Assembly (NCBI GenBank): GCA_034440615.1
Contig: JAOTOM010005141.1
Span: forward strand, 248,001 to 312,000
Source: Ashinkailepas kermadecensis
Taxonomy: Eukaryota > Arthropoda > Thecostraca > Neolepadidae
Reading direction: 5' to 3'
Length of the DNA stretch: 64,000 nucleotides
Numbering within the stretch: position 1 is the first letter of the stretch; each line of letters begins with the position of its first letter. The notes under the pieces were generated by a model. The model was not told the origin of the DNA and ran no database searches. It saw only the letters and a program-made list of their open reading frames with translations. This document shows positions 13,901 through 23,319 of the stretch, piece after piece. Position numbers and translations under genes: made by a program.

Positions 13901-14079
13901 TCCATCTATCATGTTATCAATCCATAGTGGTTTTCCACATTGACGTTTTTAACAATAGTTTTGTATGAAGAAAAAAAAACTCATCGGGATCCCGAAATCC
14001 CGAGAGCCTCCAATCCCGGGATTCGGGATTGACGTAATCCCGGGATCCCGGGATCCCGATACCGGGATTATCATCCCTA
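10936..14079 (-). mobile_element. hAT DNA transposon, 3.14 kb, with TIRs and 8-bp TSD
   Basis: Both ends read TAGGGATGATAATCCCGG going inwards (left at 10936, right as the complement ending at 14079). The flanks carry the same 8 bases, GTGCGCAC, at 10928-10935 and 14080-14087, the target length expected for hAT. Subterminal regions on both sides are full of GGGATCCCGGGATT-like repeats, plausibly transposase-binding sites. The element carries a single two-exon transposase gene on the minus strand. The target octamer is itself palindromic. Confidence 0.95.
11339..13496 (-). pseudogene. hAT transposase (BED finger), two exons, one in-frame TAA
   Basis: Exon 1 (13496-12600) starts MPDFVEFKG. It encodes a BED zinc finger ('CRICKK' ... 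'HVHLKSKH', residues ~25-50), then the hAT core 'SLTIDEYTS', 'CVTTDGASVMVKFGK' and 'CEHQLCLAHGVHLAV'. A GTGAGC donor at 12599 and a TCTTGCAG acceptor at 12410 join in phase 0 ('GAPDQ' to 'MSSSDES'). Exon 2 has 'LDCKTRWNSLYDML', an acidic loop, and the C-terminal dimerisation block 'GIVPTSVESERVFSTVG' followed by 'VRSRLGDDTVDALCFLK'. The frame is open to TAG at 11339-11341 except for TAA at 11540-11542. Without it the protein would be about 655 residues, normal for hAT. One stop suggests a recently inactivated copy. Confidence 0.9.
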
Positions 14080-14201
14080 GTGCGCACGTACCATGGCTCT
14101 GCGCTGGGCCACAGCTGTTTTCATGGTATGGAAATGACCGCCGTTATGCGTAGACGCCGCAGAAATAATTCAATATGGCAACGGTGCCCAATTGATTCTG
14201 C

Positions 14202-14365
14202 GGGGACGAGTGGTCTAGGGGTTAGATGCTCGTCTCATAATCGAAAGATTGTGAGTTCGAATCTCACCTGTCGCTACTCTTCGCCCGTGTCCAATCGGCG
14301 TGAGAGATTGGCGACGCTATATGACAACGGTCGACGTGTCGTAAAACCAATAACCAACCAACCAG
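14202..14365 (+). repeat. tRNA-Met-like SINE, well preserved head
   Basis: The head GGGGACGAGTGGTCTAGGGG is followed by an anticodon loop CTCATAA (CAT, Met-like). The T-arm GTGAG-TTCGAAT-CTCAC has a perfect 5-bp stem, i.e. a good box B. The body TCGCTACTCTTCGCCCGTG and the tail (GCGACGCTATATGACAA, then GTCGTAAAACCAATAACCAA) match the copy at 8259. No separate tRNA gene is proposed because the 3' acceptor strand runs straight into SINE body. Confidence 0.85.
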
Positions 14366-14405
14366 CCATCGCCACCTGCGCAATATCCGGATCGATGCTG
14401 TAGAA

Positions 14406-14873
14406 CTAGGAGAGGTTCTTGTATTGATCAACGTCGTTTACCGCTGCATCCTCAGCCACGGTACTGGTAAGCCACTCCCGGACGTAGTACAGGGTCACGT
14501 AGACGGTGAAGCGCCTCAGCTTCTCGGAGAGATCTTCCGTGATGACGCCCAGGTTGAGGAGCTGTGATCGGAATATGGACATTTTGATACCGTACAGCAC
14601 GTTTGCCATCCACCGTGCCTTGTGGCACGCTCCAGGCTTCGAAAAGGCAGCTTCGTGACTTGCGCTTCCTTCGAGCACCTTGATGGTCAGATCTGCACAC
14701 TCCCTGTAGTCTGCCCGCAGATTTGATGAGGCCCCAGGCGAGGCTCCAGTGATGTCCTCAAGACCTCGAAGCACATCTTCTCTTTGGTCCTGCAAGAGCT
14801 CTTCCTTTAGCTGAAGAGTCTCATATTCCTCCTTGTTTATGTTCGACCAAACAGATTGAAAGTCCTTGAACAG
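14406..14873 (-). pseudogene. Transposase C-terminal segment, separated by a nested insertion
   Basis: This is the downstream part of the gene at 19246-20611. Read from 14873 it encodes 'KDFQSVWSNINKEEYE', an acidic helical stretch, and 'FSKPGACHKARWMANVLYG', a block I associate with this transposase family ([PG]..[HK]ARWM). It then reads 'RRFTVYVTLYYVREWL' and ends at a stop shortly after 'AAVNDVDQYKNLS'. Family members normally continue further, so the 3' end is truncated, possibly near the SINE at 14202-14365. Removing the 4.36-kb insert and one target copy joins this part in frame with 'SPETTLF' of the upstream part. Confidence 0.75.
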
Positions 14874-15466
14874 TAGGGTGTGGTGAAAAAGCCAAAGTAA
14901 AAAATTTGGGAGGCCTGAAGTTTTTTTCCATGTTTTTGACCTTTGCGAACTCAGCCATGGCGTTGTTTCCAAAAATGAGCAAGTTTTGATTGGTGCTTTT
15001 TAATTTGAAAATTTGATGTTTTTGGTCATCTGCAATGACGCCTCCACAGCGGGATCGTGGGATGACTATGCACCACCGCTTCACTTCTAATTGAGCTAGA
15101 CCCACCAAACAAAAACGAGCGTGTTGCTCTTCTTGTGATAAATTCAGGGATGCCTTATTTCAAGGTCTCAGGTCAACCGGTGACGTCACAGGTCAGGTCA
15201 ATTGCTAAAAAAGGAAAAAATGGTGACCTATGCGGGCTTAGAGTAGCATAGCAAAACACCTTATCGTGATAAGTGGCATGAAACAAGACACAAAGAAAGC
15301 TAGGAGCATCCCGACTCGCATCGGTGTATTCATCGCAACTATTGATGAATGACCCAGGTCAGGTCAGGTCATGTTCTGAGACTGGTCGGAGAGATGAGTC
15401 TAGAGTCGAACGGCACCAAGCAATAAACACCCGACCAAGATTCAGATGTCCCAACAGGCGGCTATC
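14874..15466. repeat. Left long terminal inverted repeat
   Basis: This matches the complement of 18649-19237 almost base for base. Landmarks include GGTGACGTCACAGGTCAGG, a small-frame segment starting 'MYSSQLLMNDPGQ' that mirrors the one near 18791, and the inner end CCAACAGGCGGCTATC. Open frames inside are not genes. Confidence 0.93.
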
Positions 15467-15806
15467 ACGAGCTCAACGAAAACCAGACCACACAGCTCTC
15501 ATCTAGAGGAAGTTGAAGAGCGCCATGTAGTCGGCCTTGGTGTTCGGGTTGCCGAGCTTACGCGCGGCCTCCGCGCAGCGGATCCACCCCTCCCTCCTCT
15601 CCTGTCCCACTACCATGAGGCATGACTCGGACACTTTCCTCACTGCGCGCTCTATACTCGTGTGTGACAGTGCCAGCTGGGGGGACAGACAGCGGCGTGT
15701 CCCGGCAGGCCTCCACCTGCTCGGTGCTGAGGGTGGCCGTGGGAGCGGCTCCGACAGGGCACAGCGTCCCAGTCGATCAAGTCTGCCAGCGACTGCGCCG
15801 CGAAGT

Positions 15807-18233
15807 TCAGTGACGGTGCGCTGAACTTGCGAGGCAGCGAGCTGCCCGCACTCGCCCCTCCCGGATGTCCTGACAGATGATGACGACAGCGCAGGCCCGC
15901 TCCTCCTTGTCCTCAGAAGCCAGCATGCTGAGCAGCAGCAGCTCGGGGTGAGCGAAGAAGCTGCCGATGTATGGCCGCACGATCGTCTGGACGGCAGAGG
16001 GGCTGTACTGCTCCACTAGCTGGACCTGTAGGAACACCGTTTGTGCCAGCACAGCACGGACTACAATCGAGAAAACAGGCTTTGTGTCGTTTATATCTGA
16101 TTCAGTGATAACATTTTCACCGATTTATGCTACGTTGACTGGTACTTAGGTTCCGTCCCAAACCTTACGCATGTGCAAGAAAGGTTCATCTCCGCTCTAT
16201 CATGTTCAACACACATATGCATGCAGTTCCTGTAAGTGTACAAGCTCTACCTGCTTCAGAAGGTTCCTGGCGCCGTCGATGAGCTTCCTGTCCCGCTTGA
16301 TCCGAAACCATTGTTTCAGATAGATGGCCACGGTGAACTCGCAGAGGTGCGTCAGGTTCACCAGCTCCTCCCGGTCAGCCCGTGCTGTCTCGTCCACAGG
16401 TCGAGGGCCTTTGTAAGACAGGATGGAGGGGTTTTGATAGTGGGAAATAATGCTGGATGCAAGGATAAATGGAGATAATGGTAGGCAAACGGGGAGGGGA
16501 TGACTGATGGTACATACGAGTATGCAGTGTGAGGAGTGTGTTATTTGGCGCAGACGATATGTTTACTCATGTTAGGACTGAGGCTTGGACTGAGGTTACT
16601 GGATTAAGTTAAATGTTATATATATATATCAAAACAGGGCCTGCTTCCCCACCTGTTTGCTGTCGTGAGCCAGCGTGAATGGTTGACTGGCCCGATGGCC
16701 ATCCGTTGCAGGCTGGGGGCACGGATCCGGCCTCCAGCGCCTTCAGCATGCTGTAGCTGTAGCGCTGGTCCCAGCTCAGGTCGTCCAGCACCGCCTGAGG
16801 CAGCTCCGGCAGGGCTCGCCGACGGCCAGCGACGTGAACTGGTTGTTGTAGGGCAGATCCTGCGTCACGGGCAGCAACTTCCCGATGGGGCCACTGAAGC
16901 CGCCACCGGACACCGTTGGGCCATCCAGCCGCTGTATCAGGTGACGCAGCGGGAGTTCGTTGGTGTGGAGCATGCAAATGCTCCACACCAACCGCCTGCC
17001 GGAGCCGCTCCAGAATGGTGATGACACCGGCGTTGCACCCAGTGTTTAGATTTGTTGAGTCGGCGCCCACCATCTGCGTGTGTCGCTGATCCCGTAGTTG
17101 TTCATGATGTCGACGATGTGGTCGGCGATGACGCGCGCTGGCCTGACTCCTTCCACCTTCTGTTTCGAGAAGTGGGTGAGGAACCGCCCCTCACTGTCCG
17201 TCAGAGTGTAGTGGTCTTCATTCCCCTCTGACAACCTTCGTCCCGTCCTCCAGGGTGATCCAGGCCTTGGTCACGTCCTGCCTGCCGTCGAACTGGACTC
17301 CGTTGATGCCGGCCGTTCGGATCCAGTCTCGGCGCTAGCTGTCACCCTCGCCATTTCCTGTCCTGCTCTCTCCCGACCTTGCTGTGGTCTACCAGCAGGC
17401 GTGGATCCTCCCTTTGGCGAGACCCATGTCGACGGCGTATGATGACAGAATGTTGGCGAGGGCCCGCTGGGATACGCCATGCCGCATAGCCGCGAGGACT
17501 GTCGGTGGAAAGTGCTCCCGGTTCTGGGCTGCAGTCCGATTCCCAGAGCTGTCGCTCGGGCCGGCGGGCGTGTAGTCTCTGTCCGAACTGTCCGGACTGG
17601 CACCCTGCTTGTCCTCTCCTGCTGCTGCACCACGCTTCCTCTCCCTCCGGTACTTGAGGTAGCGTTCTTGCTCCTCCGCGGCTTCCGTCGCCTCCATCTC
17701 CGGCCTCTTCCTCCTTGTCTCCCTCCTCTGCACTGATATTTCCATCCTGCCCGATTCCGCCGAGTCATTAGCTCCAATCTGGAGCCTGCCGCTTATTCCT
17801 GACTTCGACCGCTGGTCGAGCATGAATTCGAGCTCCATCGCTGGGATCTTGCGGGATTTGGGACAGCTGCAGTCGACGTGAACTCGTTTCGGGCACTCAG
17901 GAGGGCAATCGAGGTCGCTGCAGGACTGCATCCTGCACTGGCACACGCAGACGTCGAACAGGCGGTCCAGGTTGGTCAGGAACGCGTCTCGCTCTTCGGC
18001 CTTTGCTCGCTTCTTTCCACTTATCTTCTTTTTCCTCCGTAGGAGATCTCCTCAGTCGTCTTCCACAACTTGATTATCTTCCTCTTTATTTCCTGGTTGG
18101 AGACCATGGACCGTTCCATGTGATGGTTGACACGCAGCCACAGGTCCTGCACCATGCTGGCCACTGTTCCTGCTAGATCCGAGACCGGGATGTGCCTGAC
18201 ATATCTGGTGTCGGGCAGTCGCAGCTGTAGCAT
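15807..18233 (-). pseudogene. Decayed transposase of the nested element
   Basis: Protein similarity is spread over several frames. From the N-terminus it reads: 'VRHIPVSDLAGTVA' (18.2 kb); 'LTNLDRLFDVCVCQCRMQSC' and a Cys-rich block 'CPPECPKRVHVDCSCP' (18.0-17.8 kb), probably zinc-binding; 'VSQRALANILSSYAVDMGLA'; 'FDGRQDVTKAW'; 'EGRFLTHFSKQKVEGVRPAR' (17.2 kb); 'GADSTNLNTGCNAGVI' (17.05 kb); 'SICMLHTNELPLRHLIQRLD' and 'GGFSGPIGKLL' (16.9 kb); 'VAIYLKQWFRIKRD' (16.3 kb); and 'FFAHPELLLLSML' (15.95 kb). The D/N-rich GADST block is probably part of the catalytic fold. At least four frame changes occur; some may be introns. I know this protein type as repeated arthropod ORFs but cannot give a formal name. 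Confidence 0.72.
16960..16991. repeat. 14-bp perfect hairpin inside the decayed transposase
   Basis: The sequence TTGGTGTGGAGCAT, loop GCAA, ATGCTCCACACCAA is a perfect inverted repeat. It overlaps the 'SICMLHTNE' coding block, so it may have arisen by chance or by a local template switch. Confidence 0.85.
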
Positions 18234-18486
18234 CTTCTGGAGAACATTTCGCTTCGTCGGCAGATCGGCTAGTGGCAGCTCCCCGGTTTGCCGATTACAG
18301 CTGCGAGGCCGGTGCTCGTGCTGGCTCTAGTGCCGGATGCCATGTAATTTGCAGGTACCTAGAGGAGAGTAGGGCGTGTTGTTACAGGGCCATGTTGATA
18401 CAGTGCCAATATCTGCTAAACTACACCACTAGATGTCACTACGCTAACGCGTTTGTCAGCTGCTGGTTTTTTGCCATTTTTCAGCA

Positions 18487-18648
18487 GTTGACATAACCTG
18501 TGACGTCACCGGTTGACCTAAGACATTGAAATAAGACATCGCTGAACTACTCACAAGAGGAGCAACACGCTCGTTTTTGTTCGGTGGGTCTAGCTCAATT
18601 AGAAGGAAGCGGTGGTGGATAGTCGACCCACGATCCCGCTGTAGAGGC
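18487..18648. repeat. Internal duplication of a TIR segment
   Basis: These bases repeat, in the same orientation and with substitutions, the right-TIR segment at about 18911-19074. Landmarks are CCTGTGACGTCACCGGTTGA, AGCAACACGCTCGTTTTTGT and TCTAGCTCAATTAGAAG. The duplicate abuts the inner end of the right TIR, so the right arm is effectively longer than the left. Confidence 0.88.
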
Positions 18649-19237
18649 GATAGCCGCCTGTTGGGACATCTGAATCTTGGTCGGGTGTTTATTGCTTGGT
18701 GCCGGTAGACTCTAGACTCATCTCTCCGACCAGTCTCAGAACATGACCTGACCTGACCTGGGTCATTCATCAATAGTTGCGATGAATACACCGATGCGAG
18801 TCGGGATGCTCCTAGCTTTCTTTGTGTCTTGTTTCATGCCACTTATCACGATAAGGTGTTTTGCTATGCTACTCTAAGCCCGCATAGGTCACCATTTTTT
18901 CCTTTTTTGCAATTGACCTGACCTGTGACGTCACCGGTTGACCTGAGACCTTGAAATAAGGCATCCCTGAATTTATCACAAGAAGAGCAACACGCTCGTT
19001 TTTGTTTGGTGGGTCTAGCTCAATTAGAAGTGAAGCGGTGGTGCATAGTCATCCCACGATCCCGCTGTGGAGGCGTCATTGCAGATGACCAAAAACATCA
19101 AATTTTCAAATTAAAAGCACCAATCAAACTTGCTCATTTTTTGGAAACAACGCCATGGCTGAGTTCGCAAAGGTCAAAACATGGAAAAAACTTCAGGCCT
19201 CCCAAATTTTTTACTTTGGCTTTTTTACCACACCCTA
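18649..19237. repeat. Right long terminal inverted repeat
   Basis: Complement of the left arm at 14874-15466, ending in ACCACACCCTA immediately before the second TTGAACAG target copy. Confidence 0.93.
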
Positions 19238-19245
19238 TTGAACAG

Positions 19246-20611
19246 GGTCGTCTCTGGCGAATGATCGGATCCAAACAGATGTGTCCACACTGCTTTAGCT
19301 GAGAGTTATTGGATGTGATGGCGACAGGCCAGATACAACAGCTTCTTCCCGAGTTTCTGCTCCAGCCTGATCGCTGCCCCTCTTTTGCAGCCAGTATTGG
19401 ATGCCGTTGTGTCGAAGGACATAGCGCGAACTGTTTCTTCTAGACTCCATTCTTGAATGCGTTTGAACACCTCAGCGGCTTGGACTTCTCCAGTGCTATT
19501 TCCTATCTTTCTCGCTGATAAAAGCTTTCCTTGAACGCACTGCTCCGTATTTCCCGATACCATGACTGCCAATCTCTCGGATTTCCCTCCACCATGTTCA
19601 TCCAGCAGCTTGCCGTCCCAATGGACAAATGTGTCTGCCGGAGGCGTAAACCCCTGCTTGATCTGGTCTGAGAGGACCTTCCGGCTTGCGCTCCGATGAC
19701 GCCTGATGGTGGATGCACTGATGCTAACCTCGTCCAGGTCGCCGCCACCCGACTTCACTACGGAAGCGAGTACATGTAAAGCGGCTTCACTGCTTATGTT
19801 ACACCGATCCAATGTGGCTGTCACGCCGCTTCCTGTGATGTTTCGCGGAACTGAGTGTGAGTGTGTCGCTACGTGCCGTTTCAGTCGGGGCTGTGTAATC
19901 AGGATCTTCTTTCGTGTCCGTGTCCTCCTGGTCTGTGTCGTCTTCTGACTCTGTGAGTAGCATTTGTGATTCACTTTCAGTGCTGCAACACATCATGGAT
20001 GATGATGTTGCACATGGTGGATCGTGTCGCTTCATTTTTCTTTGTGATTTCCGCATGTATTGACGATCAGACGATCCGATATGCAACTTTCGTCCCCTTC
20101 TTTGGCCATGCAAAAACGATATGTCGGATTTTTTTCCTTTTCTCTTCTGAGACGGTCTGCCCGGATCTCTTTCTCCGCGGCCACTTTTGACATACCGCAT
20201 AAAGCGTGGAGCTCTTTTTCAAAATGCTGTCTCTCCTCTCTGTGGCTGAGTCTCTCTTCCTGTTCTTCTCGAGATTTCTCCATTTTTTTTATATAACCCC
20301 GAAATCTTCTCTGCGGCCTTATCTTCGCGAATAGTTGTCAGAGGCACCGCGTGGTAGAGGCCGAGTACTTCGGAGGCCACTGCAGTGGCTAGTTGTCTAG
20401 TATCCATATTTTGCATTGTCTCCTCGTGGAAGTAGAATAGTCTCTGCAGACATTGCCTATTTGTAGGAAGCTGAGAGCATGGAAGCTTGTCGGTGGTCCT
20501 CCCGATCATCCACACCCCTTTCCTGCTCCGGGATCGCTGAGAGCGAGCAGCCGGCTTCCTCGGTTTGGGTGGCTCATGCCGCGTTTCTTTGCCACCCCTT
20601 GTAGTTGGCAT
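19246..20611 (-). pseudogene. Transposase N-terminal and middle part, split by insertion
   Basis: The frame starts MPTTRGGKETRHEPPKP at 20611. It encodes a basic N-terminus, then 'EVLGLYHAVPLTTIREDK'. The frame breaks in eight T's at 20283-20290 (A8 in sense); removing one A joins 'SGLYKK' to 'MEKSREEQEER'. Next come a coiled-coil-like helix and 'ERQHFEKELHALCGMS' (the LFD position of the family), an acidic Ser/Thr stretch with further frame changes near 20.05 and 19.9 kb, 'TATLDRCNISSEAALHVL', 'STIRRHR', 'FVHWDGKLLDEHGGGK', 'SFDTTASNTGCKRGAAI' and 'LACRHHIQ'. A TAA then interrupts, and the frame continues as 'LSAKAVWTHLFGSDHSPETT' to the insertion point at 19245. It was already damaged before or since the insertion. 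Confidence 0.75.
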
Positions 20612-20823
20612 CGTGATACTTGTCGAAGTGAATTTCTTAACTTCTCGTCTTGTTTGAAACTATGAACGTTTAGCACTAAAACTATAAGTTTCGATCAACA
20701 TTTACCCTGAAACAGAAGGAGGGGGTGTTTAATGAGCATTGTAGGAAATTCATTAAAACAAAATAGGTACAATGACGCCGGCGGCGACTTCCGCGACCGG
20801 CGACTCCGGTGACTTGGGTGATG

Positions 20824-22173
20824 TCACCTCAGCGGCCGCATCAGTGCCGGCGGCCTCGGTGCTCGGCGTCGGTGCCGGCGTCTACCGGGAGCATCCTGGT
20901 TGCGGTTCACAAGGTACTTGTGTGTGCGGGAAGGCGACGGTGGCGGCGATGCCGACGTTTCGGTCATGTCAACGCCGCACTTCTTCAAAAATGTCGACTG
21001 TGCCTTGGCGTCGCGATCGTCGCGACGCCACGCATCATACACTTTCTGTGCTATAGCAGCACTATGTCTTCGATAAAACGTGATCGCCGCCTTCTCCTGA
21101 GCGTCGATGGTGTGCGATTCGGCAAGTTCTGGCGTTTGCACCGTGTGAAAGCGACGCGAGACGTTGCCTCTTATGCTCCTCGCATAATCGATGGTCGTTG
21201 GGAAGACGTCATCGACTTGACAGTTGTACTTTTGCAGACCTGGCATCAAGAGGCCGGCGTTTGTTCCCCTTGTCAACACGGGCATGAGGTTTCTCACAAA
21301 GTACAGGGTCGCCTTCTCGTCTGACTTGGTCATCACGACTGTAATGCTTCCAGACCACTTGATGTGCTTTCCGCCAACGTGGTTCAGTGTGTACACTTGC
21401 TCACCTGCATGAAATCGGCGGTCATTAAATTCGCCAACCGTCAACGCTGGCCAGATACCAGTTCTGTGCCCGGCGAGCACTGCCAGGGTCACATAGAGTA
21501 CTTGCCGATATTTGACGGCCAGGCTGTTCATGTCCTTGTTCGAATTTGGCAGTGGCTCCATGGACACTTGTTGCATCCATGCCAAGCCGGCCGCATGAAT
21601 GCTGGCGCGTTCTTGTGCTGTCAAAATGTCCTCTTCATGGCCTTTGTCAGCTTTGGTAGCATGGTGGACGTCAATGTGATGCCGCCCATCCTGCAAGACG
21701 TTTCTGGACGTATCGCAAAAACATGTCAGTAGGGTGGCCCATGTGGTCGCAATGCCGTCATGTTGAAAGAACAAGTTGCCTCTGATGGCGCCCGCAAGGC
21801 ACCTTACGGCCGACACCATCAGCTGTCCGTTTGGAGGATGCGACTTCATGGTTTCTTCCATAACCTGTTTCACCTTCCTTAACATATTTGATTGGCATAA
21901 AATGTAGCGCCAGTCTGGCACTTCAATGCCGGCCTTGTTCAAGATGCCTCTGATGGACTTCCTGTAATTTTCTCTGCTCCTTGTTCCGGTGTCCTTGAGC
22001 ACGGAAGACGTCCAGTCAGCGCAGAACGAGCCGATATGTGTTGTCGACGTGTAGAGCGTCGCAGCTTCGTTGCTGGTTGCTAGTGCAGGCAACCCAGTAG
22101 TCTGCCGAACATATAATAAAATATAACTGAACAAACCTTGCCAGCCAAATAGACAATATACAGACTAACACTA

Positions 22174-22255
<82 letters not shown>

Positions 22256-23017
22256 CATATGCATATGCATACACACATCTCCACACATATGCATACACAT
22301 TTTGTATTCATTAATAATGTTTCGCAAAGCAGCACAAAAGGTAAAGTTACTCACCATGACATTTGGCCGGTGCCCGAGGAGGGGTAGTGACGTCTTGTAC
22401 GCCGCGCTAGGTGACGTGGCCACGTTTTTGTACCCCGACCCCAATATCTCGACTTGCAGCCGACGACGCCCGTCTGGGTCGAGGCTTGCATGCGGCTTTG
22501 TGCGGTAGACGTGCTGGCGCACGGCGAGTTTCAGTTTAGATGGGTCGGCTGCCACCACTTCTCTGCCGCACTTGCACCGGCAATGTGTGTCAATGTCATG
22601 CCGCGCATAGGTGACAATGTCTAGAGAGTTCAATAAGGGACATTCTGAAGCTCGACATGGCTCTTGGCTGTGGCGTGGCACTCGCCGACGCTCTGAGAGC
22701 ATTCCTGTTGCCGGACACCGAAGTCTCTCAACTTGTGTCCAATTTTGGTCGGGTTGCCAGTAGGTGATTGCGTCTTGGATTTGTCCAGAGCTGTGCCGCT
22801 CTTGTTCTTGTTCTTGTTCGTGTCCTTATGCTTGTTCTTGTTCGTGTTGGTGAACGCCTTTTCCAACGGCACTTCTTTCCGACGGCTTCTGTCGCTTTTC
22901 TGGGCTCTCTTCGACAAGGTCCTTCACATTGTCATCAGAATCACAAACTGCTTCCCATCGCGGACCGGGGTCGTACTCGCTTCCACTGAACTCAACGCTT
23001 GACACAGAATCAGTCAT
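20824..23017 (-). CDS. Crypton-like tyrosine recombinase, intron-containing
   Basis: The C-terminal exon (22101-20824) encodes a tyrosine-recombinase-like domain. 'AGHRTGIWPALTVGEF' places an Arg at the box I position; 'RSIRGNVSRRF' could supply the second Arg; 'FYRRHSAAIAQKVYDAW' has the late His and the nucleophile Tyr at the usual spacing. The tail is basic and Pro/Ser-rich. An intron at 22102-22354 (GTGAGTAAC donor, TTCGGCAG acceptor, holding a (TA)n tract) joins '...GHRPNVM' to 'TTGLPALA' in phase. The upstream exon has a Cys/His cluster ('DIDTHCRCKCG'). The putative start MTDSVSSVEF at 23017 lies two frame changes upstream (near 22.83 and 22.70 kb), so either more introns exist or the 5' part is broken. 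I infer a Crypton-type mobile recombinase; a domesticated copy is possible. Confidence 0.6.
22175..22248. repeat. (TA)n microsatellite within intron
   Basis: About 37 uninterrupted TA dinucleotides inside the recombinase intron. Confidence 0.97.
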
Positions 23018-23319
23018 GGTGATCTGATCTGGTGATCCGGTTTTACTTCTGTGGAAGACAGAGAAAACAGTTAGTTTCGAGCGTTGTCATAATGGGGCAT
23101 GACCAAACTACGCCCGCTCAGTTCCCGCTAGGTGGCAGTGTCACCGTAGCGGTTATAGAACGCGCGGCATTCATTGCGCATACTGCACGCCAAATAGCGT
23201 TCATCGTGTATTTCCCTTGTGTTTCGGGCGTTTGGTGGGTCGGTGTCAAGTGTTTTTTGGAGGGCTTTAGTCATTATTTGCTACGCTTTGCGTTGCAGTT
23301 ATTGCTTCTGAATATTGAT

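Larger units (their letters stand above)
14874..19237 (-). mobile_element. 4.36-kb DNA transposon with ~590-bp TIRs, nested insertion
   Basis: Both termini read TAGGGTGTGGT inwards (14874 and complement ending 19237). They are flanked by identical octamers TTGAACAG at 14866-14873 and 19238-19245. The inverted repeats extend to about 15466 on the left and 18649 on the right. The interior carries a decayed transposase on the minus strand related to that of the interrupted gene. An 8-bp duplication fits hAT or P-type families. The coding region shows neither a clear hAT dimerisation block nor a THAP finger, so I leave the superfamily open. Confidence 0.92.

Noticed and set aside
14202..14275. 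Functional tRNA-Met gene
   Set aside because: The T-arm is perfect, but the anticodon stem has mismatches and the 3' side continues into a SINE body shared with 8259-8421.
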